A program made the translations under genes and the position numbers. DNA of 6,326 bases from Alphaproteobacteria bacterium (GTDB lineage Bacteria; Pseudomonadota; Alphaproteobacteria; RF32; UBA3637): assembly GCA_017414845.1 (NCBI GenBank), contig JAFQJY010000153.1, positions 1-6,326 on the forward strand, written 5' to 3'. Below the pieces are notes generated by a model. That model saw only the letters and a program-made list of their open reading frames with translations, searched no databases and was not told where the DNA came from. This document shows positions 1-3,910 of the stretch, in pieces. Numbering within the stretch: the stretch's first letter is position 1; every line of letters begins with the position of its first letter.

Positions 1-90
1 GACAGGCTCCAAAATGCAGAAATTTTAAAAGAAGTCAGGGGATGGGAAAAAACATCCGATCATGCACCTGTTTTATGCGTTCTAGAATAG
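1..90 (+). CDS. xth: Exodeoxyribonuclease III, C-terminal end (partial)
   Basis: The frame open from the left edge encodes 29 residues ending at TAG (88-90). The tail reads VRGWEKTSDHAPVLCVLE. The W-x-x-x-SDHAPV signature is the C-terminal active-site segment of the exodeoxyribonuclease III / AP endonuclease family (endonuclease-exonuclease-phosphatase fold), and its His is a catalytic residue in E. coli XthA. In that family the enzyme cuts DNA at abasic sites and degrades 3' ends during base-excision repair. Only the end is present, so start, length and operon cannot be judged. Its last 9 bases overlap the end of the opposite-strand dusA gene, and no terminator hairpin lies between the two. 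A related EEP-family nuclease is possible but less likely given how close the tail is to XthA. Confidence 0.78.
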   Translation, partial: DRLQNAEILKEVRGWEKTSDHAPVLCVLE

Positions 91-1014
91 AAAACTTTCA
101 AGTGTTCTGCGAACTTCATTTGTGTTTTTACTCATAAGGGTGCTTCTCCAGATTTTTGCAACTTCCGTTCCGTAGTAGAGACCCATCAGATGACGGAAAA
201 GGTGAGGGGCGTGCTCTTTTTGTAAGTCTAGGTAATCCATCATAGAAAATGCGATTTCTTTTCTGCTGGGGATAGAGAAGTTTTCTCCATAAAAAAGTCT
301 GTCAATTTCTGATAAAAAATAGGGATTCGTATAGGAGGCACGTCCAATCATAACGCCGTCTGTTTTTCCGACAAGTTCCTGAATTTGAGAAACAGAGGTG
401 ATTTCGCCGTTAAAAATAATTTCAAGTTCGGGATACCTTTTTTTTATTTCAAAAACCTTTTCGGGATAAAGAGGAAGTTTTGTCCTGTTTTCTTTAGGTG
501 AGAGTTTGCCGATTTGTGCAAATCGGGCATGAATAATGAATTTTTTGATACCTGCGTCAGCAATTGTTTCTATAAAGGCGGGTAAAGTATGCTCAATATC
601 ATCGCCGACAAGTCCAAGACGGGTTTTAAGTGTGATAGGGAGGTGTGTCCTTTGTTTCATCGCTTGTACAATTTGGACAATTGTCTCCGGTTTTCTCATC
701 AAACAAGCCCCGAAACGTCCGGATTCTACACGACTGGAAGGACAACCGGCATTGATGTTGATTTCGCTGTAACCATAGGTTTCCCCGATTTTTGCACATT
801 CGGCCATTATTTCAGGGGTGCTTCCGCCAAGTTGTAAAACAAGAGGTTTTTCTTCTTCGCTAAATGAAAGCAGACGGTCTCTGTTTCCTCTTAAAATGGC
901 TTGTTCAGCAATCATTTCACTGTAAAACAGGCTTTTTTTTGTTATTTTTCTAAGAAAAAAACGGAAGTGTCTGTCCGTTAAATCTAACATAGGTGCAATT
1001 TCTATTTTCATCAT
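82..1014 (-). CDS. dusA: tRNA-dihydrouridine synthase, DusA type
   Basis: A 310-residue flavoenzyme that, by family, reduces uridine to dihydrouridine in the tRNA D-loop (U20/U20a for DusA) using FMN and NADPH. An N-terminal TIM barrel (about residues 3-240) starts with IAPMLDLTDRHFR. The catalytic-Cys motif NINAGCPS holds Cys91 and is followed by SGRFGACLM. TLKTRLG contains Lys130, and IHAR contains His162; both are FMN/substrate contacts in the family. LSPKENR (171-177) and DGVMIGR (219-225) follow, then a C-terminal helical domain. HAR..LSPKENR and SGRFGACLM point to DusA rather than DusB or DusC. Small departures from the usual DusA pattern are FAQIGK where most have KAWLxG, and NGE where most have NGG. 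The start is the first of two adjacent ATGs (1014, 1011); no Shine-Dalgarno sequence precedes either. Length is close to, or slightly below, that of E. coli DusA. Confidence 0.93.
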   Translation of the reverse strand: MMKIEIAPMLDLTDRHFRFFLRKITKKSLFYSEMIAEQAILRGNRDRLLSFSEEEKPLVLQLGGSTPEIMAECAKIGETYGYSEININAGCPSSRVESGRFGACLMRKPETIVQIVQAMKQRTHLPITLKTRLGLVGDDIEHTLPAFIETIADAGIKKFIIHARFAQIGKLSPKENRTKLPLYPEKVFEIKKRYPELEIIFNGEITSVSQIQELVGKTDGVMIGRASYTNPYFLSEIDRLFYGENFSIPSRKEIAFSMMDYLDLQKEHAPHLFRHLMGLYYGTEVAKIWRSTLMSKNTNEVRRTLESFLF

Positions 1015-1021
1015 TTTTACA

Positions 1022-1050
1022 TTTATAACAAAAAAAACTTTTTTTTAAAA
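1022..1050 (-). promoter_or_regulatory. Candidate dusA promoter (leaderless)
   Basis: Read on the - strand, TATAAA (1027 down to 1022) matches 5 of 6 bases of the -10 consensus. Only seven bases separate it from the first ATG of dusA at 1014, so transcription would begin at or next to the start codon. The region 17 bases further upstream is a T/A-rich tract (around 1045-1050) with a poor -35 match. The lack of any Shine-Dalgarno sequence before dusA agrees with a leaderless mRNA. This is a motif-based inference. Confidence 0.4.
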
Positions 1051-1067
1051 GAAAAGAGTTCTATGAT
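1038..1067 (+). promoter_or_regulatory. Candidate promoter of the DUF3126-sufE operon
   Basis: TATGAT (1062-1067) matches 5 of 6 bases of the -10 consensus. It lies 24 bases after the C of an A8-C-T8-A4 tract (1030-1050) whose CTTTTT stands where a -35 element should be. The run of eight A residues upstream could act as an UP element. Transcription would start near 1074, giving a leader of about 18 bases before the preferred start at 1092. The ssb promoter at 3323-3351 has nearly the same layout, which strengthens both calls. The tract is shared with the divergent dusA promoter. Confidence 0.5.
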
Positions 1068-1080
1068 GTAAGAAAAATGA

Positions 1081-1085
1081 AAGGA
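1081..1085 (+). promoter_or_regulatory. Ribosome binding site that sets the DUF3126 start
   Basis: AAGGA lies six bases before the ATG at 1092. The upstream in-frame ATG at 1077 has no purine-rich site at a usable distance, and this AAGGA would fall inside its coding sequence. The start at 1092 is therefore preferred. Confidence 0.65.
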
Positions 1086-1091
1086 AATAAA

Positions 1092-1307
1092 ATGCTGACA
1101 AAAAAAGAAATGGAAAGTTTGGAGAGTTATTTCAGAAAAATTCTTTCAAATCAAGATGTTGCCGTTAAGGCAGGAAGTGCGAAAGATTCTCCGGCCGAGG
1201 TTTATTTAAAAAAAGAATTCCTCGGAGTCGTTTACAAAAATGAAGACGAGGGAGAAATTTCTTATGATTTTAATATGTCAATTTTACCGGAAGATATGGA
1301 GGATTAA
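1092..1307 (+). CDS. DUF3126 family protein
   Basis: A 71-residue acidic protein with no signal peptide or membrane segment, so probably cytoplasmic. The pattern fits the DUF3126 family, small proteins found mainly in Alphaproteobacteria: an N-terminal helix (ESLESYFRKIL), then a compact strand-rich part with DSPAEVYLKKEFLGVVYKNEDEGEISYDFNMSIL. Those relatives typically show SAEVY, EFIGV and EDGD-SY-F-M-IL in the same order. No function is established for the family. An in-frame ATG at 1077 would add five residues (MKGNK), but the start at 1092 has the better ribosome binding site and gives the usual family length. The TAA stop directly abuts the ATG of the next gene, whose binding site lies inside this gene's end, so the two are probably translationally coupled. 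Confidence 0.85.
   Translation: MLTKKEMESLESYFRKILSNQDVAVKAGSAKDSPAEVYLKKEFLGVVYKNEDEGEISYDFNMSILPEDMED
1298..1303 (+). promoter_or_regulatory. Ribosome binding site inside the upstream gene
   Basis: GGAGGA is the strongest Shine-Dalgarno match in the window. It overlaps the last codons of the DUF3126 gene and lies four bases before the ATG at 1308, which supports that start and coupling of the two genes. Confidence 0.7.
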
Positions 1308-2843
1308 ATGAAAAAAATACTTTTAGGAACGGTTTTTGGTTTTATGTGCTTAGGTGTTCCGTTGTACGTTTCGGCACAAGAAAATGAAATGCAACCGAAT
1401 GTCGTCGCCGAAGAATTACCAACAGATGAGATACAAGAAAATGCTCAGGAAATTACAGACGGTGCAGAACCGATGGAAGAAGAACAAAACACCGAAGGAA
1501 CTGAGAGTAAAATTTCTCCGGAAGATAAGGCTTTCTTAGATACGGTTTTGAAATTATTTGTTCCCGACTATCGTGACGAAATGGGAAAGACGAGTATTAC
1601 AAAGGATGGAAAAGATTATGTTGTGACACTGCCGATGATAGGAGAGATTCGCTGTGTTCGTATAGAAGATTTGAACGGATATGCCCAATATCAGACAGAA
1701 CTTCCGACTATCCCTGTTATGCGCCCGCTTTTGGGAGAAGTACAGATGACAAATTTAAAAAATACGGTTCGGTTTGTGCCTGAGTTTGGTGTTGTGTCTT
1801 ACCAAGATACGACGGCTCAAGAGATTCTGTCTGATAAAGGGCTTTCTTTTAAGGATTTCGTTGCTAAAAGAAATATAAGCGAAAAAACGGATAAGATGAT
1901 TGATGTGAAAACATTCGGTTCTTTAAGTCAGTTTTTGTTTGATGTTCCACCATATTTAAAAGTTGCCGTTGCAAGTATAAAGGGAGAGAGCGAACTTGAA
2001 AATACCCGTCTTTCCGATGAGGTGTTGATGCCTTTGGATGCTCAAAAAGGCAGTTATGAAACGGAAATTAAAGGCTTTGACTTTGCGACAATGTTATTTC
2101 CCGTTGAAAAAGTAAATCTGAATTTAAAAACAGAGGTGGAATATATCAATAAAAACGATATTTACGAAAGTGAAGTGGATATCGCCGTATCTGACATCAA
2201 TGTTGTTTTAAAGGATAAGGTTTTGGAAAGTAAAATGCCGACCTATATTGATTTTGAAACAGATGCCGCCGGATTCACAAAAGAGGCTGTTTTGAAGGTG
2301 TATGAGGCCTCTAAAACAGCAAGCCTTGAACCGGGTAATCAGGCTTTGGCAAGAGTTGCCGTTGAAGAGATAAATAAAATGGCGCAGGATGTGAAATTAG
2401 ATATTGAAAAGTTGGCTTTTGGAAACGAAAACTACGATGTCGTTCTAAGCGGAAAGGCACAGGTTTTTGAAACGTATACGGATTTTGACGGAAAATTGAG
2501 TATTCGTGGATTTGACTTTATTTCTCCCGAGCCGACAAAGATAGATGAGGCCGTATGCGAAAAAGAAAAAAAGGCTATGCAGGAATTGGTGTCTAAATCG
2601 TCAGAAGGAAGTTTCTCTTTAGACTATATTGCGCAGTTTGAAAAACAGAAAGAGGCTGTTCAAAAAGCCTGTGTTGCCGAAGAGAATTTACTGGATGATT
2701 TGCGCCCGTTTATTAAAACGGCGCAAAAAGAAAAAGATGATAAAGGACGTGAAATTCTTGTGTTTGACATCAAAACGAATGAAAACGAAACTTTCATCAA
2801 CGGAGAAAAATCCGAAAAACTTTCTTTGAAAAATGAGGAATGA
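1308..2843 (+). CDS. Exported protein of unknown function
   Basis: A 511-residue protein that I cannot assign to a family with confidence. It begins with a classic signal peptide: MKK, a hydrophobic core (ILLGTVFGFMCLGVPLYV) and a VSA/Q cleavage site near residues 23/24. The site is not a lipobox, so the mature protein is probably periplasmic. Residues 24-75 are a Glu/Asp/Gln/Asn-rich, likely disordered linker. The rest alternates polar and hydrophobic residues, suggesting many beta-strands (for example YETEIKGFDFATMLFPVEKV and SEVDIAVSDINVVLKDK), then a more helical part (about 410-485) holding Cys417 and Cys455, which could pair. The tail has a strand plus a FINGEK turn. Overall layout vaguely recalls large periplasmic families such as DUF945 or DUF2125, but that is a weak impression. 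There is no Trp in the whole protein. The stop is TGA, followed one codon later by an in-frame TAA (2847-2849) that abuts sufE. Confidence 0.8.
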   Translation: MKKILLGTVFGFMCLGVPLYVSAQENEMQPNVVAEELPTDEIQENAQEITDGAEPMEEEQNTEGTESKISPEDKAFLDTVLKLFVPDYRDEMGKTSITKDGKDYVVTLPMIGEIRCVRIEDLNGYAQYQTELPTIPVMRPLLGEVQMTNLKNTVRFVPEFGVVSYQDTTAQEILSDKGLSFKDFVAKRNISEKTDKMIDVKTFGSLSQFLFDVPPYLKVAVASIKGESELENTRLSDEVLMPLDAQKGSYETEIKGFDFATMLFPVEKVNLNLKTEVEYINKNDIYESEVDIAVSDINVVLKDKVLESKMPTYIDFETDAAGFTKEAVLKVYEASKTASLEPGNQALARVAVEEINKMAQDVKLDIEKLAFGNENYDVVLSGKAQVFETYTDFDGKLSIRGFDFISPEPTKIDEAVCEKEKKAMQELVSKSSEGSFSLDYIAQFEKQKEAVQKACVAEENLLDDLRPFIKTAQKEKDDKGREILVFDIKTNENETFINGEKSEKLSLKNEE

Positions 2844-2849
2844 TTTTAA

Positions 2850-3242
2850 ATGACGGTTGATGAACTTAAAGAAAATTTTTCATATTTGACGGACTGGGAG
2901 AGCAGATACGCCTATCTCATTGAATTGGGTGAAAGTCTGCCTGTTTTCTCTGAGGAAGATAAAATACCCGAAAATAAAGTGGAAGGGTGTATGAGTCAGG
3001 TATGGTTGACTGCCCGTAGGGAAAATGATGTTTTTTATTTTAACGCAACAAGTGATGCCGTTATTGTTAAGGGGCTGATTGCCGTTGTTCTGTCGGCTTA
3101 TTCAGGTAAAACGTCTGATGAAATTAAAAGAGTTGATATTCAAGGGCTTTTTGATGATTTAGACTTGGGTACTCATTTATCACCAACAAGAAGAAACGGT
3201 TTTTTTGCAATGGTTGAACGCATAAAAAATATATCTGCGTAA
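2850..3242 (+). CDS. sufE: SufE family Fe-S cluster assembly protein (cysteine desulfurase activator)
   Basis: A 130-residue cytoplasmic protein. SufE accepts persulfide sulfur from a cysteine desulfurase (SufS) on a conserved Cys and passes it to the SUF scaffold. The family hallmarks appear in order: RYAYLIELGESLP (19-31), NKVEGCMSQVWL (42-53) with the sulfur-accepting Cys47, the only Cys in the protein, SDAVIVKGLIAVVLSAYSGKT (68-88), and HLSPTRRNG (109-117). Length is slightly below the 138 residues of E. coli SufE and the domain is complete. A GAGGAA binding site (2835-2840) lies in the end of the preceding gene and only six bases separate that gene's TGA from this ATG, so it is the last gene of the operon starting at 1092. 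No other suf gene is in the window. A role for a CsdE-like paralog cannot be excluded. Confidence 0.95.
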   Translation: MTVDELKENFSYLTDWESRYAYLIELGESLPVFSEEDKIPENKVEGCMSQVWLTARRENDVFYFNATSDAVIVKGLIAVVLSAYSGKTSDEIKRVDIQGLFDDLDLGTHLSPTRRNGFFAMVERIKNISA

Positions 3243-3272
3243 GATAAAAAATGTCGTTTTTGAGTTATCTTA
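3240..3272 (+). repeat. AT-rich inverted repeat beginning in the sufE stop codon
   Basis: TAAGATAA (3240-3247) and TTATCTTA (3265-3272) are perfect 8-base inverted arms around a 17-base spacer. The spacer itself contains AAAAA and TTTTT runs that could extend the pairing. The first arm contains the sufE TAA stop and the last base is shared with the terminator stem that follows. It may be part of the transcript 3' end, or simply a product of AT richness. Confidence 0.45.
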
Positions 3273-3304
3273 AAATCCGAGTATTTTCTGCTCGGATTTT
3301 TTTT
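3272..3304 (+). terminator. Intrinsic terminator after sufE
   Basis: AAAATCCGAG (3272-3281) and CTCGGATTTT (3291-3300) form a perfect 10-base-pair stem with a 9-base loop. The second arm runs into eight consecutive T residues (3297-3304). This is a textbook Rho-independent terminator. It ends the DUF3126-sufE operon and separates it from the ssb promoter about 20 bases downstream. Confidence 0.92.
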
Positions 3305-3314
3305 AATAAAATGT

Positions 3315-3351
3315 AAAAAAAACTTTCTTTTTTTTTAAAAAAGGTTATAAT
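3315..3351 (+). promoter_or_regulatory. ssb promoter
   Basis: TATAAT (3346-3351) is a perfect -10 element. CTTTCT (3323-3328), with a 17-base spacer, stands at the -35 position but matches the TTGACA consensus poorly. Eight A residues (3315-3322) lie immediately upstream as a possible UP element. Transcription would start around 3358, leaving a leader of about 40 bases. No LexA-type operator is recognisable. With no terminator after ssb, this promoter probably serves gyrA as well. Confidence 0.7.
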
Positions 3352-3398
3352 GAACATTGATGTGAAATTTTTAATTTATAGAAGAAAAGGAAAAGATT

Positions 3399-3860
3399 AT
3401 GGCTGGAAGCATCAATAAAGTTACTTTGGTTGGAAATTTAGGTCGTGACCCTGAAATTCGTCATACAAGTACAGGTAAAAAAATTGCAAATTTTTCATTG
3501 GCAACATCGGATGTGTGGTGAGACGCCTCCGGTAATCGTCAAGAAAAGACAGAGTGGCACAGAATCGTCGTTTTTAATTCTAATGTAGCTGATTTTGTTG
3601 AACGCTTTTTGAAAAAAGGGTCAAAGGTTTATGTTGAAGGTGCTTTACAGACACGTAAATGGGCTGACAATAACGGACAGGATCGTTATGTGACAGAAAT
3701 TGTTATCGGACAGTTCCGTGGTGAGTTGGTTTTGATGGATCCTCGTCCGTCTGACGGCGGATATGAAACCAATGTTTCTGCTGTAGCATCACCGGATGCC
3801 GGTTGGGATTCTACACCGGTTGGAGATGGTGAAGCATTTAATGACGAAATACCGTTTTAA
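3399..3860 (+). CDS. ssb: Single-stranded DNA-binding protein, interrupted by an in-frame TGA at codon 41
   Basis: This frame encodes a complete SSB of 153 codon positions, apart from one in-frame TGA at 3519-3521. SSB binds and protects single-stranded DNA in replication, recombination and repair, and recruits partners through its acidic tail. An OB fold (about 1-112) includes [52 protein letters not shown]; the DNA-stacking Trps at 40, 53 and 88 are all kept. A Gly/Asp/Ser linker leads to the conserved tip DEIPF. An AAGGA site (3387-3391) lies seven bases before the ATG. The sequence on both sides of the TGA is in the same frame and fully family-like, so an indel does not explain it. E. coli SSB has Arg at this position. 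No ATG is available soon after the TGA for re-initiation. It could be a working gene read through the TGA, a recent nonsense allele, or a sequencing error. Confidence 0.9.
3519..3521 (+). other. In-frame TGA within ssb
   Basis: Codon 41 of ssb is TGA, directly after a TGG Trp codon and before GAC. The aligned position is Arg in E. coli SSB (SESWRDKATGE) and commonly Arg or Lys in relatives. One base change from CGA or AGA (Arg) would create it. TGG (Trp) is also one change away, but Trp would be unusual here. Confidence 0.9.
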
Positions 3861-3910
3861 TTGAGACTTTCTGTTTCGTTTGAACTTATTGTTTTTGCAG
3901 GAAAAATAAA
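3861..3910 (+). promoter_or_regulatory. ssb-gyrA spacer with gyrA ribosome binding site
   Basis: This 50-base gap has no hairpin followed by a T run, so no terminator is seen and ssb and gyrA are probably co-transcribed. AGGA (3899-3902) lies eight bases before the gyrA ATG and serves as its binding site. TTGAGA (3861-3866) and TTGAAC (3880-3885) resemble -35 elements, but neither has a convincing -10 partner at the right distance. Confidence 0.5.

Noticed and set aside
536..837. Two + strand open frames within dusA
   Set aside because: They lie antisense to a well-conserved gene, lack clear binding sites and show no recognisable domain, so they are shadows of dusA.
1030..1050. A- and T-tracts before the DUF3126 gene as a terminator for either strand
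   Set aside because: The A8/T8 tracts are too weak and lack a GC stem. They fit promoter elements better.
1077..1091. ATG at 1077 as start of the DUF3126 protein
   Set aside because: It has no ribosome binding site, whereas the ATG at 1092 has AAGGA at six bases and gives the expected family length.
1308..1380. Lipoprotein signal with Cys14 in the exported protein
   Set aside because: The residues before Cys14 (FGFM) do not fit a lipobox, and a VSA/Q signal peptidase I site follows at a normal distance.
3519..3540. Selenocysteine reading of the ssb TGA, with GACG (3522-3525) and CGTC (3537-3540) as a possible SECIS-like stem
   Set aside because: The stem is only four base pairs, the position is Arg or Lys rather than Cys in SSB relatives, and SSB is not a known selenoprotein family.
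3609..3860. A separate 83-codon gene starting at TTG 3609
   Set aside because: It is the second half of the SSB reading frame. The TTG is Leu71 of the conserved OB fold and has no proper binding site of its own.
3861..3910. A separate gyrA promoter
   Set aside because: TTGAGA and TTGAAC lack a good -10 box at 16-18 bases, and the second would place it almost on the start codon.
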